A DNA stretch of 64,000 nucleotides, taken from Haloimpatiens massiliensis (lineage in GTDB: Bacteria > Bacillota > Clostridia > Clostridiales > Clostridiaceae). The notes below the pieces were generated by a model, which was not told the origin of the DNA, did not search any database, and saw nothing but the letters and a program-made list of their open reading frames with translations. The DNA is taken from the NCBI RefSeq assembly GCF_900184255.1, contig NZ_LT854636.1:257079-321078 (forward strand). The letters run 5' to 3'. Shown here piece by piece: positions 28,167-38,434 of the stretch. Each line of letters begins with the position of its first letter. The first letter of the stretch is position 1. The position numbers and the translations under genes are program-made.

Positions 28167-30989
28167 TTATAACATCTTTTTTAAGTATTGTCCCGTATAA
28201 GAATTTTTCTTGCGTGCTACCTGCTCTGGTGTTCCAAAAGTAACTATAGTACCTCCCTTTTCACCGCCTTCAGGCCCTAAATCTATTATGTGGTCAGCAC
28301 ACTTTATCACATCTAAGTTGTGTTCTATTACAACTACAGTGTTTCCACCCTCTACTAACCTTTGTAAAATTTTTATTAATTTATTCACATCCTCCACATG
28401 AAGTCCTGTAGTTGGTTCATCTAATATATATAAAGTTCTTCCTGTACTTCTCTTTGAAAGTTCATAGGCTAGCTTTATTCTTTGCGCTTCTCCTCCAGAT
28501 AATTGTGTAGATGGTTGACCTAGTCTTATATATCCTAAACCTACATCCATAAGAGTATCTAATTTATTTTTTATTCTAGGTATATTTTCAAAGAATTTAC
28601 TTCCTTCGTCTACTGTCATATTCAATACTTCGTCTATATTTTTACCCTTATACTTCACCTCTAAAGTTTCTCTGTTATATCGCTTTCCCTTACAAACCTC
28701 ACAAGGCACATATACATCAGATAAAAATTGCATTTCTATTTTTATTATGCCATCTCCCCTACAAGCTTCACATCTACCACCTTTTACATTGAAGCTAAAT
28801 CTTCCTGGTTTATATCCTCTCATTCTAGATTCAGGTATATTAGAATATACTTCTCTAATAATATCAAATACACCTGTATAAGTTGCAGGATTTGATCTTG
28901 GCGTTCTTCCTATTGGACTTTGATCTATATTTATTATTTTATCTATGTTTTCTACTCCCTCTATAAGTTTATGCTTACCTGGATTAATTTTAGAATTATT
29001 TAATATTTTATTTACTCCTTTATATAATATTTCATTAACTAAAGTACTCTTACCAGAACCTGAAACTCCAGTAACGCAAGTAAATACTCCCATTGGTATT
29101 TCTACATTTATATTTTTTAAATTATTTTCTTTAGCCCCTACCACCTTTATGCTTTTCCCTGAAGGTTTTCTTCTTTCTAAAGGCATGTCTATTTTCTTTT
29201 TCCCTATTAAATATTGCCCAGTTATGGACTTTTCACAATTCATTATGGTATTTATATCTCCTGCAGCAACTATTTCTCCTCCATGTTCGCCAGCTCTAGG
29301 TCCCACGTCTACTATGTAATCCGCGGCCTTTATAGTATCCTCATCATGCTCTACTACCACTAAAGTATTACCTATATCCCTAAGATGTTTTAATGTACCT
29401 ATAAGCCTGTCATTATCTCTCTGATGAAGTCCTATACTAGGTTCATCTAGTATGTATAAAACTCCAACCAAGCTAGAACCTATTTGCGTCGCTAACCTTA
29501 TTCTTTGAGCCTCTCCTCCAGATAAGGTTCCAGCAGTTCTAGTTAAATTTAAATAATCCAGCCCCACGTCTATTAAAAACTTTAGCCTGCTTTTTATTTC
29601 TTTTAATATTTGATCTGCAATGGCATTTTCTTTTTCACTTAGTATCAATTCTTCTAAAAATTTAATCTCATCCTTTATAGACATGTTACAAAACTGAAAT
29701 ATATTTTTACCTCCTACAGTAACTGCTAAGGCCTCTTCCTTTAATCTATTACCATGGCATTTTGGACAAGGATTATTACTCATATATTGCTCTATTTCTC
29801 TTTTAATATAATCAGAAGATGTTTCCATATATCTTCTTTTTAGATTATTTATAAAACCTTCAAAAGTATGATTATAAACTCCCTCTCTGTCTTCTTTTAC
29901 ATAATGTACTCTTAATTTTTCTCCATTCATGCCATATAAAATTATATTTAATACCTTGGGATCTAACTTTTCTATAGGAGTTTTTAAAGAAAATTTGTAC
30001 TTTTCACTTAAAGCTTTTAATATGGAATGAGTCCAAGAGTTTTCCTTCAAGCTTCCTTCTCCTAAAGAAATAATAGCTCCATCTAAAATACTCTTACTCC
30101 TATCAGGTATAATCAAATCTTCATCTATCTCTAAAAGCGTTCCAAGTCCATCACAACAATCGCATTTACCAAAAGGTGAGTTAAAGGAAAAAGTCCTGGG
30201 CTCCAATTCTCCTATACTTATACCACACTGAGCACAAGCAAACTTTTCACTAAAAAGCATCTCTTCTTTGTCAATTATATCTACAATAACAAGTCCCTCT
30301 GCCAACTTTAGTGCCGCTTCTAGAGAATCAGTTATTCTCCCTTCCATCCCTTCTTTTACTATTATTCTGTCAATTACTATCTCTATATTATGCTTCTTAT
30401 TTTTTTCTAAATTAATCTCATCTTCTAATATGTCTAGAATTTCCCCATCTATTCTTACTCTTACGTATCCTTCTTTTTTTATTTTATCTAGTATTTTAAC
30501 ATGTTCTCCCTTTCTCCCTCTAACTACTGGAGCTAAAACCTGCAACTTTGTCCTTTCAGGTAAACTCATAATTTTATCTACCATTTGATCCACTGTTTGC
30601 TGCTTTATTTCTTTACCACATTTAGGACAATGAGGATGGCCTATTCTTGCATAAAGAAGTCTTAAATAGTCATATATCTCTGTTACAGTACCCACAGTTG
30701 ATCTTGGATTTCTACTAGTGGTCTTTTGATCTATTGAAATTGCTGGTGATAATCCTTCAATATACTCTACATCTGGCTTATTCATTTGACCTAAAAACTG
30801 CCTTGCATAAGCTGATAGTGATTCTACATATCTTCTTTGCCCCTCTGCATATAGAGTATCAAAAGCCAAAGATGACTTTCCAGAACCTGAAAGTCCCGTA
30901 AATACAACAAACTTATCTCTAGGTATTTCTAATGTTACATTTTTTAAATTATGTACTTTAGCACCTTTTATAAATATTTTATCCTTCAT
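28167..30989 (-). CDS. uvrA: Excinuclease ABC subunit A
   Basis: The damage-sensing ATPase of nucleotide excision repair, 940 residues. Two ABC modules are visible: Walker [21 protein letters not shown] near 31 and [19 protein letters not shown] near 640. Signature motifs [19 protein letters not shown] and [20 protein letters not shown] lie near 487 and 827. Zinc-binding cysteine pairs are present (CPKCG near 119; CEACRGDG and CEVCKG near 740-765). It is 1 base after uvrB and shares its SOS promoter. Confidence 0.98.
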   Translation of the reverse strand: MKDKIFIKGAKVHNLKNVTLEIPRDKFVVFTGLSGSGKSSLAFDTLYAEGQRRYVESLSAYARQFLGQMNKPDVEYIEGLSPAISIDQKTTSRNPRSTVGTVTEIYDYLRLLYARIGHPHCPKCGKEIKQQTVDQMVDKIMSLPERTKLQVLAPVVRGRKGEHVKILDKIKKEGYVRVRIDGEILDILEDEINLEKNKKHNIEIVIDRIIVKEGMEGRITDSLEAALKLAEGLVIVDIIDKEEMLFSEKFACAQCGISIGELEPRTFSFNSPFGKCDCCDGLGTLLEIDEDLIIPDRSKSILDGAIISLGEGSLKENSWTHSILKALSEKYKFSLKTPIEKLDPKVLNIILYGMNGEKLRVHYVKEDREGVYNHTFEGFINNLKRRYMETSSDYIKREIEQYMSNNPCPKCHGNRLKEEALAVTVGGKNIFQFCNMSIKDEIKFLEELILSEKENAIADQILKEIKSRLKFLIDVGLDYLNLTRTAGTLSGGEAQRIRLATQIGSSLVGVLYILDEPSIGLHQRDNDRLIGTLKHLRDIGNTLVVVEHDEDTIKAADYIVDVGPRAGEHGGEIVAAGDINTIMNCEKSITGQYLIGKKKIDMPLERRKPSGKSIKVVGAKENNLKNINVEIPMGVFTCVTGVSGSGKSTLVNEILYKGVNKILNNSKINPGKHKLIEGVENIDKIINIDQSPIGRTPRSNPATYTGVFDIIREVYSNIPESRMRGYKPGRFSFNVKGGRCEACRGDGIIKIEMQFLSDVYVPCEVCKGKRYNRETLEVKYKGKNIDEVLNMTVDEGSKFFENIPRIKNKLDTLMDVGLGYIRLGQPSTQLSGGEAQRIKLAYELSKRSTGRTLYILDEPTTGLHVEDVNKLIKILQRLVEGGNTVVVIEHNLDVIKCADHIIDLGPEGGEKGGTIVTFGTPEQVARKKNSYTGQYLKKML

Positions 30990-30990
30990 T

Positions 30991-32976
30991 TTAATTCTCC
31001 ATACTCCCCTTTAATTTTGTTATTTTATCTCTGAAATCTGCAGCCCTTTCAAACTCTAAGTTTTTGGCTGCCTGTTTCATTTCCTTTTCATATTTCTTAA
31101 TTAATTTAGCAACTTCTTCTTTTGTTAATTCTACATCCTCAGGTAATGCTTCGTATTTTTCTGCAGCACTTTCTGCTACTTGAGTGGCCTCTATAACTTC
31201 CCTTATGTCTTTCATAACTGTTCTAGGAATTATACCATGAACCCTGTTATACTCCTTTTGAATCTCTCTTCTTCTATTTGTTTCATTTATAGCCCTTTCC
31301 ATAGCTCCTGTTATATTATCAGCATACATAATAACTTTACTCTCTGAGTTTCTAGCAGCTCTTCCTATAGTCTGTATTAATGATGTCTCAGATCTTAAAA
31401 ATCCTTCCTTATCCGCATCTAGTATTGCCACTAAAGCTACTTCTGGTATATCTAGTCCTTCCCTTAAAAGGTTAATTCCAACCATAACATGGAACTCTCC
31501 TTTTCTCAAATCCCTTATCAATTTCATTCTCTCAATAGTGTCCACATCCGAATGCATATAGTTTATTTTAATACCCATTTCCTTAAAGTAATCTGTTAAA
31601 TTTTCTGCCATTTTTTTAGTTAAAGTAGTTATTAACACTCTATATCCTTTAGCTATGGTTTCCTTTATCCTTGAATACAAATTATCAATTTGTCCTTTTG
31701 TCTTTTCAATTACTATTTCTGGATCTAAAAGTCCTGTAGGCCTTATTATCTGTTCAGCTATATTTTTAGAATGGTTCTTTTCATATTCAGAAGGAGTTGC
31801 ACTTACAAATACCACCTGATTTAGTTTGTTTTCAAACTCTTCAAATTTAAGCGGTCTGTTGTCAAAAGCTGATGGAAGTCTAAAACCATATTGAACTAAA
31901 TTTTCCTTTCTAGACCTATCTCCACCGTACATAGCCCTTATTTGAGGAATAGTTACATGACTCTCATCTATAAATAGTAGAAAGTCCTCTGGAAAATAGT
32001 CTAATAATGTTTGTGGTGGTGTTCCTGGTTCTCTTCCATCAAATATTCTAGAATAGTTTTCTATACCAGTACAGTAACCCATTTCTCTTATCATTTCAAT
32101 GTCGAAATTAGTTCTTTGCTTAAGCCTTTGAGCTTCTAATAGTTTATCCCCTGACTTAAATTCTTTAAGTGTATATTCCAGTTCTCTTTCTATCTCCTCT
32201 AATGATGTTTCTACTTTATCTTTAGATGTAGCAAAGTGTGATGCTGGGAATATAGAAACATGTTTTCTTCCTCCTATTATTTCCCCGGTAATGACATCAA
32301 ACTCTCTTATACGATCTATTTCATCTCCAAAAAACTCCACTCTTATTCCCTTGTTTGTAGATGAAGCTGGGAATATGTCTAACACATCTCCCCTTACTCT
32401 AAATGTACCTCTCACAAAATTTATATCATTTCTTTCATACTGTATATCTATCAATTTTCTAATTATTTCATCCCTATCTCTAAGCATTCCTTCTCTTAAA
32501 GAAACTGTTAAGTTTTTATATTCTTCTGGATTACCAAGTCCATATATGCATGATACAGATGCCACTACAATTACATCTCTTCTCTCTAAAAGAGCAGAAG
32601 TTGCTGAGTGCCTTAATTTATCTATCTCATCATTTATAGATGCATCCTTTTCAATATATGTATCAGTTTGAGCTACATAAGCTTCTGGTTGATAGTAATC
32701 ATAGTAAGATACAAAATATTCCACAGAATTTTCAGGAAAAAACTCCTTAAATTCTGAGCATAACTGCGCCGCTAAGGTTTTATTGTGTGCTAAGACCAAA
32801 GTTGGTTTTTGTACCTTTTCTATTATATTTGCCATAGTAAAAGTTTTTCCTGAACCTGTTACCCCTAAAAGTGTTTGAAAATCATGTCCTTTATTTATAC
32901 CATTTACCAAACTCTCAATAGCTTGTGGTTGATCTCCCGTAGGTTTGAATTTAGAATGTATTTTAAACTCTCCCAT
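30991..32976 (-). CDS. uvrB: Excinuclease ABC subunit B
   Basis: The damage-loading helicase of excision repair. The start [10 protein letters not shown] (32974-32976) follows GAGGTG by 6 bases; an in-frame GTG three codons earlier lies in that ribosome site. The product has 661 residues, the normal size. Walker A is [10 protein letters not shown] near 37; the beta-hairpin segment [21 protein letters not shown] is near 91; helicase motifs include DESHVT and [13 protein letters not shown] motif ends the protein ([20 protein letters not shown]). Confidence 0.98.
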   Translation of the reverse strand: MGEFKIHSKFKPTGDQPQAIESLVNGINKGHDFQTLLGVTGSGKTFTMANIIEKVQKPTLVLAHNKTLAAQLCSEFKEFFPENSVEYFVSYYDYYQPEAYVAQTDTYIEKDASINDEIDKLRHSATSALLERRDVIVVASVSCIYGLGNPEEYKNLTVSLREGMLRDRDEIIRKLIDIQYERNDINFVRGTFRVRGDVLDIFPASSTNKGIRVEFFGDEIDRIREFDVITGEIIGGRKHVSIFPASHFATSKDKVETSLEEIERELEYTLKEFKSGDKLLEAQRLKQRTNFDIEMIREMGYCTGIENYSRIFDGREPGTPPQTLLDYFPEDFLLFIDESHVTIPQIRAMYGGDRSRKENLVQYGFRLPSAFDNRPLKFEEFENKLNQVVFVSATPSEYEKNHSKNIAEQIIRPTGLLDPEIVIEKTKGQIDNLYSRIKETIAKGYRVLITTLTKKMAENLTDYFKEMGIKINYMHSDVDTIERMKLIRDLRKGEFHVMVGINLLREGLDIPEVALVAILDADKEGFLRSETSLIQTIGRAARNSESKVIMYADNITGAMERAINETNRRREIQKEYNRVHGIIPRTVMKDIREVIEATQVAESAAEKYEALPEDVELTKEEVAKLIKKYEKEMKQAAKNLEFERAADFRDKITKLKGSMEN

Positions 32977-32993
32977 TATATACACCTCACATT

Positions 32994-33005
32994 GAACATT
33001 TGTTC
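32994..33005 (-). promoter_or_regulatory. LexA (SOS) box of uvrBA
   Basis: GAACATTTGTTC is a 12-base near-perfect palindrome matching the Gram-positive LexA consensus GAAC-N4-GTTC. It lies 17 bases upstream of the uvrB start. Occupation by LexA would block transcription until DNA damage. Confidence 0.8.
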
Positions 33006-33380
33006 GATACTATTATTTTAACCCTTATTTTTCCTAATGTCAACCATATATCATATAATTATCTTTTCCCTTGCTGCAATTATGTAATCATTATACTACA
33101 AATTATTATAACTCATTTATAATGCCTATTATGCCTATATGAATCTCTATTTTAAACAACCAGTAATTCTCTATCAAGGCAATAGTGTAGCATATATAAT
33201 ATATAATGTATAATTAATGTGCTATTTTTTTATATTTTTATTGCTTTTACATTTTATAAGTGCTACAATTATATTGTAAATCGTAGGTATAAACAGTTTT
33301 TTGCAAACGTTTTTGTACATAATTTATTATTATTGCGGAACTACAATAATATAATTATTTATATATGGGAGGAATATATA
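33006..33380. other. AT-rich intergenic region between uvrB and the Cys-rich ORF
   Basis: This 375-base stretch holds divergent promoters by position. An open frame runs into the small gene from 33219, but its first 54 codons lack a ribosome site and are AT-rich low-complexity sequence, so I do not treat them as coding. Nothing else is recognised. Confidence 0.5.
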
Positions 33381-33569
33381 ATGGGAAATATTTATGAAAG
33401 TATGTGCGTAGCTTCAAATTGTTCTTCTTTTAAATCACAAGAACCTGTAGTAATGTCTTCTATAGGAACTTCTTTAAGTAAACGTTGTTCTAAATGCTCA
33501 CATTGTAAAAACTGTAAATGTGAATTAGATTTATACGATAATGTAATTTCTAGTATTGACGAAAAATAA
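33381..33569 (+). CDS. Small cysteine-rich protein (62 aa), unknown
   Basis: The ATG at 33381 follows GGGAGGAATATATA, a strong ribosome site. The 62-residue product has cysteines early (MCVASNC) and a dense cluster near 39-51 (RCSKCSHCKNCKCELD) that could hold zinc or another metal. I do not recognise the family. It stands alone on the plus strand between uvrB and the PDZ gene and ends in a strong hairpin (33608-33661), the layout of a real monocistronic unit. Confidence 0.65.
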   Translation: MGNIYESMCVASNCSSFKSQEPVVMSSIGTSLSKRCSKCSHCKNCKCELDLYDNVISSIDEK

Positions 33570-33607
33570 AATTTAAATAAATCACCCTAACAATAAACAA
33601 CTAACCA

Positions 33608-33661
33608 CCTAAAAGAGGAAAAGCATAAGAAATTATATTCTTATGCTTTTCCTCTTTTAGG
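33608..33661. terminator. 24 bp perfect hairpin after the Cys-rich ORF
   Basis: CCTAAAAGAGGAAAAGCATA (continuing AGAA) pairs perfectly with its complement, loop of 6. It lies 38 bases after the stop of the Cys-rich gene. A T-rich run starts about 10 bases later (ATATTTTTT), so termination on the plus strand is likely. Confidence 0.65.
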
Positions 33662-33713
33662 TTATTCAACTATATTTTTTATGAACCTTTTTAACTATTT
33701 TATTTTTTATTAT

Positions 33714-33883
33714 GATTATCCACAATAAGGTACAATGTAGTAGAATTATGAAATTTCTCCTCCATGACTTGCATAAGAGCTCGGAACAATAAATTTAATT
33801 TAAACAGTTCCTTCGCTTCTTATGCAAGTCATTCCAGAGAAATTTCATAATTCAGGTAATATAATGCTTTTTGTGGAATAATC
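33714..33883. repeat. 170 nt nested hairpin element
   Basis: Three successive stems close on one axis. The outer is GATTATCCACAA with TTGTGGAATAATC. The middle is GAATTATGAAATTTCT with AGAAATTTCATAATTC. The inner is ATGACTTGCATAAG with CTTATGCAAGTCAT. Small internal loops lie between them and an AT-rich apex at 33785-33810. No reading frame is present. It is intergenic, between convergent genes (33570-33920). Only one copy was found in the window. Confidence 0.65.
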
Positions 33884-33920
33884 TTATTATTTATTTTTTA
33901 TTGTAATTAGTTTTATTTTT

Positions 33921-35207
33921 TTAACTATTTTCTTCTTTTTTCTTAGCTTCCTCTAAATACTTTTTAAAATCATTACCTCTTAATTTTATAACAGTATTGT
34001 CTTCTGGTACAATTTTAGGAACAAATAAAGCCCCTAAATCCCCTCTACTTATGATGTTATCATACTTCAATTCTTTCAACTCTCCAGAAATTTTTCTAGC
34101 CGTAAGCCTTATATAATTAGGTGCATCTCTAATCACATCAATTATATCATTTTCTTCACTTATCTTCTTATTGTTAATATTCATAAGTAAATCTCCACTT
34201 TTAATTCCCATCTCATCGGCTAAAGAATTAGGTATCACTTCTAATACCATCATACCCTCTTCTCCACTAAAATATATAGCCTTCTTTGTAGCCTCCATAA
34301 AACGCTGAACTAAAATCATAGCTTCATGACCTAATGGAGCAAATATTATAAGAAATACTTGGGTAAATTCACTATTTGGACTTATTTGAGTAAACAAAAA
34401 TAAGACTAAAGAATATACTATCACCCATATTCCTGAAGAAGCAGTTTTTTCTTCTTTAGTTTTTGTAAATGTAACAGATTCATAACCTATTATGCCATAA
34501 AAGGTTATAGCTGCTATTAACATATTTTTCACTGTGCTAAATGGAGTACTTTGCCTAACTATAGGCCACCAATTAGGTGGATTTATGTTTATTCCCTGAA
34601 AAGAATTAGGATTAACTATAAAAATTAAAGCCACTGGTAAAATCCAATATCTTTTTAATAAAAAGCCTCCAAATATTTTACCTTTATCATTTTTAAATAC
34701 TGGAATGGCACCTCTCTTGCCATCCAGTATTATCATAATTCCTTCTACAAAATGGAGTACTGCCACTAAGGACATTAGTGCTACTATATCTATTTTAAAC
34801 AAATCCAATGAAGGATTATTTAAAATTATTGATAATTTTTGAAACACTAAGCTTAACAAGCCTAAAGCTGCTCCTGAATATGCAAAACACACAAATCTAG
34901 GTTTTATGAGCATAAAAATTATTGATAAAATAAATATAAAATCTATTAATGATTCTTCTCTAAAAGTTATTCCTAAATAGGCCATAATTAAACTAGCCAA
35001 AACTGCTCCAAATATTCCTATTACTATTTCAGATATAGTTAGCTCCAAAGGAGAGTTTATACTTTTTCCTACCACTATTTTTTGCATTAATGCAATTTTT
35101 TTGTTTTGCCTATAAAACATAACTCCTATAAAAGTCAAGACTAAAAGAGACACAGGTTCTACTAATGCTGCTGCAACTGCTCTCAATACGTAAAGTATTA
35201 GCGACAC
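33921..35207 (-). CDS. PDZ-domain polytopic membrane protein (MinJ-like)
   Basis: A 428-residue protein with about eight membrane helices (residues 5-310) followed by a PDZ domain at about 315-390 (MVLEVIPNSLADEMGIKSGD, LLMNINNKKI). The order ftsE-ftsX-ctp-this gene-uvrB-uvrA matches B. subtilis, where the same slot holds minJ, the adaptor between DivIVA and MinD that sets the division site. Size and layout (membrane helices then PDZ) also match MinJ. Orthology is inferred from position and layout, not from close sequence identity. Confidence 0.75.
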   Translation of the reverse strand: MSLILYVLRAVAAALVEPVSLLVLTFIGVMFYRQNKKIALMQKIVVGKSINSPLELTISEIVIGIFGAVLASLIMAYLGITFREESLIDFIFILSIIFMLIKPRFVCFAYSGAALGLLSLVFQKLSIILNNPSLDLFKIDIVALMSLVAVLHFVEGIMIILDGKRGAIPVFKNDKGKIFGGFLLKRYWILPVALIFIVNPNSFQGININPPNWWPIVRQSTPFSTVKNMLIAAITFYGIIGYESVTFTKTKEEKTASSGIWVIVYSLVLFLFTQISPNSEFTQVFLIIFAPLGHEAMILVQRFMEATKKAIYFSGEEGMMVLEVIPNSLADEMGIKSGDLLMNINNKKISEENDIIDVIRDAPNYIRLTARKISGELKELKYDNIISRGDLGALFVPKIVPEDNTVIKLRGNDFKKYLEEAKKKEENS

Positions 35208-35296
35208 ATTACCCCCCCTTACTGAACTGAACTAAACTATTAATTCTATATTTTTTATATTTTAATTAAATACTAAGTCTGATATTTAACCACTAA

Positions 35297-36493
35297 CTAT
35301 TTACTCTTCATTTTTTCTTTTATAACTTCTAATGCCTTTTGAAATTGAGGGTCATTACTTCTATTATATCCATTCTTAGCAGCTTCTTCTTTTTGTTTAT
35401 CTGAATACTTAACCTCTATATCTGGATTTATACCTATTTTATGTATATTCTTTCCAGAAGGAGTGTAATATTTAGCTATAGTTACCTTAAGTGCAGTTCC
35501 CTCTTTTGTATCTATCATTGTTTGTACTACACCTTTTCCAAAAGTTTTTTCACCTATTAAGGTACCTAATTTATAATCCTTCACAGCTCCAGAAACTATT
35601 TCAGATGCACTAGCAGTTCCACCATCTGTTAAAACCACTAAAGGCATATCTATAGCATCTCCGCCTTCTGAATTATATTCTATTTTTTTCTTATTCTTAT
35701 CCACAGTAGAAACTATATTTGCTTTCTTAGGTACGAAATTAGAAGCCACTTCTACGCAAGTCTTTAGTGATCCTCCAGGGTTGCCTCTTAAATCTAATAT
35801 AAGCCCCTTCATTCCCTTGTTATTTAATTCTTTTAACTTTTTATTGAAATCCTTAGATGTATTTTCATCAAACATACTTATTTCTATATATCCTAAACCA
35901 TCTTCAAGAATTTCTCCCTTTACAGTTTTAAATTCTATCTTTTCTGCTTTTAATTTTAAATTAAATTCACCTTTCTTCTCTCTAAATAGAGTTAAATCAA
36001 TTTCCCTTCCTTCTTTTCCTTTCATCATTGACACTGCTTTTTCTAATTGTTCTCCATTTACTGATACGCCATTAACTTTTTCTATTATATCTCCACTGAC
36101 AATACCAGCTTTTTTAGCTGGTGAATTATCAAAAGCACTTATTATTACTATTTTATTATCTTTTACTCCAACTTGTATTCCTATACCAACATAACTGCCC
36201 TCTATTTGGCTATTAAATTCTTCAAACTCTTTTTTATTCATAAAAACTGTGTATGGGTCTTTAAGCGCTGCAGTCATTCCTTTGATTGCCCCTTCTACTA
36301 ACACCTCATCACTTATAGGTCCATCATAATATTTGTATATTTTATCCCTTACCAAAAACAACTTATTAAATTTTGCTATTTCATTATCCTTCGGAGCTAC
36401 TGTACTCCTATTACTAAATATAAATCCTGTAAATAGATTAGTTACAATTAATAATGCTACGGTAAATGATACCCACTTTTTCTTATTTGTCAT
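35297..36493 (-). CDS. S41-family C-terminal processing protease (CtpA/B-like)
   Basis: A 398-residue secreted serine protease. It has an N-terminal signal or anchor helix (8-28), a PDZ domain at about 95-180 (YVGIGIQVGVKDNKIVIISA, GDIIEKVNGVSV), and the S41 catalytic region. The active Ser is in GGTASASEIVSGAVKD near 292 and the Lys in GEKTFGKGVVQ near 317. In spore formers such proteases cleave regulatory partners at membranes (B. subtilis CtpB acts on SpoIVFA). It lies beside ftsEX and the MinJ-like gene. Confidence 0.92.
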   Translation of the reverse strand: MTNKKKWVSFTVALLIVTNLFTGFIFSNRSTVAPKDNEIAKFNKLFLVRDKIYKYYDGPISDEVLVEGAIKGMTAALKDPYTVFMNKKEFEEFNSQIEGSYVGIGIQVGVKDNKIVIISAFDNSPAKKAGIVSGDIIEKVNGVSVNGEQLEKAVSMMKGKEGREIDLTLFREKKGEFNLKLKAEKIEFKTVKGEILEDGLGYIEISMFDENTSKDFNKKLKELNNKGMKGLILDLRGNPGGSLKTCVEVASNFVPKKANIVSTVDKNKKKIEYNSEGGDAIDMPLVVLTDGGTASASEIVSGAVKDYKLGTLIGEKTFGKGVVQTMIDTKEGTALKVTIAKYYTPSGKNIHKIGINPDIEVKYSDKQKEEAAKNGYNRSNDPQFQKALEVIKEKMKSK

Positions 36494-36676
36494 ATTTTAC
36501 ACCTCTTATCTTCACACTTTTAAATATATTATACTATTATATATTATTATTCATACTATTACTTAATATTATTATTTTAATTATATCATTTTAACATAAT
36601 TATGATAAAGTACCTTATTTACATGAATTATTGATAAATAACATAATTTCACATCTATAATATTGATAAAGAAAAA

Positions 36677-36697
36677 AACCTGGGTTTCCCCAGGGTT
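36677..36697 (-). terminator. Terminator after ftsX
   Basis: On the minus strand AACCCTGGG-GAAA-CCCAGG-TTTTTTTC: a GC-rich stem with one bulge and a long T run, 8 bases beyond the ftsX stop. Confidence 0.85.
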
Positions 36698-36704
36698 ATA
36701 TTCA

Positions 36705-37604
36705 TTATACTTGTAAAAACTTTCTAATGGATAATATACTACCCATTGAGCCTATCAAAATTCCACCTAATATAAACTTCCAAGCCATTACAGTAAATAC
36801 ATAAGCAGGTGTTATAAGGTTCATTAGCATAAGTGCTACCCCACCAGCAGTAATTTTGACATATATAAATTTATAAGCATAGTATAACACTATGGTAGCA
36901 AGAAGTGCGCCTAAAATACCTATTATGATACCTTCTATTATAAAAGGCCATCTTATAAACCAATCTGTAGCTCCCACATACTTCATTATATTTATTTCTC
37001 TTCTTCTAGAGTAAACTGTTAATTTTATAGTATTTCCTATTAGGAATAGGGATACTGTAAGACATATAATGAAAAGTACTATACCAATCCACTTTAAAGC
37101 TTTAGTAATTTTAATAATTTGATTTACTATTTTTCTTCCATCTTTAATTTTTTCTATTCCTGGCATATTCTTCACCTTTGAAACTACTGTTTCTGCATTC
37201 TCTGGTGATTCCAATTTAACTATGTACGAAGTAGGCATAGGATTTTGTTTTTCAAGCCCCTCGGCTAATCCTGCATTTTCTTCTCCTAATTGATTTTTCC
37301 ATTTTTCTAAAGCTTTGGCTTTACTTTCAAATTCTATTTCCTTAACTCCCTTTGTAGATTTTAATTTGTTTTCTATGTTGTTTTTTTCATCAGCTTTTAT
37401 AGTATCTTTTAAAATAACCTTTATTTGAACTTGAGACTCTACATTCTCTACTCCTTGACCTACATTTAAAATAGCAATTAAAAATATTCCCATTAAAAAT
37501 AAAGAAGCTGCTACAGTAAGCATAGATGCTAAACTTACTGTTTTATTTCGCCTTAAACTTTTTAAAGCATCTACAATAAAATATTTAAATGCATTAATCC
37601 TCAT
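36705..37604 (-). CDS. ftsX: Cell division ABC transporter permease FtsX
   Basis: A 299-residue membrane subunit of FtsEX. The start MRINAFKYFIVDALKSLRRN (37602-37604) overlaps the end of ftsE by 11 bases; the longer ORF start has no support. It has an N-terminal helix (about 22-45), a large extracytoplasmic loop (about 50-160) and three C-terminal helices, the standard FtsX layout. FtsEX transmits ATP hydrolysis to peptidoglycan hydrolases outside the cell. Confidence 0.93.
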   Translation of the reverse strand: MRINAFKYFIVDALKSLRRNKTVSLASMLTVAASLFLMGIFLIAILNVGQGVENVESQVQIKVILKDTIKADEKNNIENKLKSTKGVKEIEFESKAKALEKWKNQLGEENAGLAEGLEKQNPMPTSYIVKLESPENAETVVSKVKNMPGIEKIKDGRKIVNQIIKITKALKWIGIVLFIICLTVSLFLIGNTIKLTVYSRRREINIMKYVGATDWFIRWPFIIEGIIIGILGALLATIVLYYAYKFIYVKITAGGVALMLMNLITPAYVFTVMAWKFILGGILIGSMGSILSIRKFLQV

Positions 37605-38280
37605 AACCGTATCTACCCCTTTGCTCATCTCTTGCTATAGCGCCTTTCTCTATGGCAATAACTCTTTTCTTCATGTTATCTACAATATCTTTAGCATGTG
37701 TTGCCATAACTATTGTAGTACCAGCTCTATTTATGTCTTGAAGTATATTCATTATTTCTAAAGTAGTTTCTGGATCCAAATTTCCTGTAGGCTCATCTGC
37801 TATTAGTAAGGACGGGTTGTTTACTATAGCTCTAGCCAAAGAAACTCTTTGCTGTTCTCCTCCTGAAAGTTCATTTGGAAAAGCCTTATATTTTTTAGAT
37901 AAACCAACAAGAGATAAAACGGTTGGAACTTTTTTTCTTATTTCTCTACTAGATGCTCCTGTAACCCTCATGGCAAAAGCCACATTTTCATAAACATTCA
38001 ATGAAGGTATTAATCTAAAATCCTGAAATACAACACCTATTTTACGTCTATAATAAGGTACTTCGCTTCTCTTAAGCTCTGTTAAGTTAATATTATTAAC
38101 CGTTACTGTTCCACTAGAAGTTTGAATTTCTCTTAAGAGTATTTTGATAAAAGTAGATTTACCAGCTCCACTAGGTCCAACTAGAAACACAAATTCTCCA
38201 CTATCTATTTCTATATTTACATTAGATAAAGCTAAAACATTATTGTTATAAACTTTAGTTACATTTTCAAATTTAATCAT
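37594..38280 (-). CDS. ftsE: Cell division ATP-binding protein FtsE
   Basis: A 228-residue ABC ATPase. Walker A GPSGAGKST is near 35, signature LSGGEQQRVSLARAIVNNPS near 138, and Walker B LLIADEPTGNLDPET near 160. It overlaps ftsX, its membrane partner, so the two are coupled. The C-terminal extension is short and specific to FtsE. In spore-formers FtsEX also affects asymmetric division. Confidence 0.95.
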   Translation of the reverse strand: MIKFENVTKVYNNNVLALSNVNIEIDSGEFVFLVGPSGAGKSTFIKILLREIQTSSGTVTVNNINLTELKRSEVPYYRRKIGVVFQDFRLIPSLNVYENVAFAMRVTGASSREIRKKVPTVLSLVGLSKKYKAFPNELSGGEQQRVSLARAIVNNPSLLIADEPTGNLDPETTLEIMNILQDINRAGTTIVMATHAKDIVDNMKKRVIAIEKGAIARDEQRGRYGYED

Positions 38281-38397
38281 TATTCTATACTCCTATTCCT
38301 TGTAGGTTTTATTTATATATTATAACATAATAATATGCTTTTTTCTAACGTATACCTCAATATTTTTAATATGTTAATTTTTTTATTACAAGTAAAA

Positions 38398-38424
38398 TTT
38401 CCACATAATCATAATATGTGGAAA
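38398..38424 (-). terminator. Terminator after the YitT gene
   Basis: TTTCCACATA pairs with TATGTGGAAA across a 7-base loop, 11 bases beyond the stop at 38435. On the minus strand it is followed by TTTTAC. Confidence 0.65.
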
Positions 38425-38434
38425 TCAAGCCTTT

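Noticed and set aside
33219..33380. N-terminal extension of the Cys-rich ORF (54 extra codons)
   Set aside because: The extension is AT-rich low-complexity sequence without a ribosome site, while the ATG at 33381 has a strong one.
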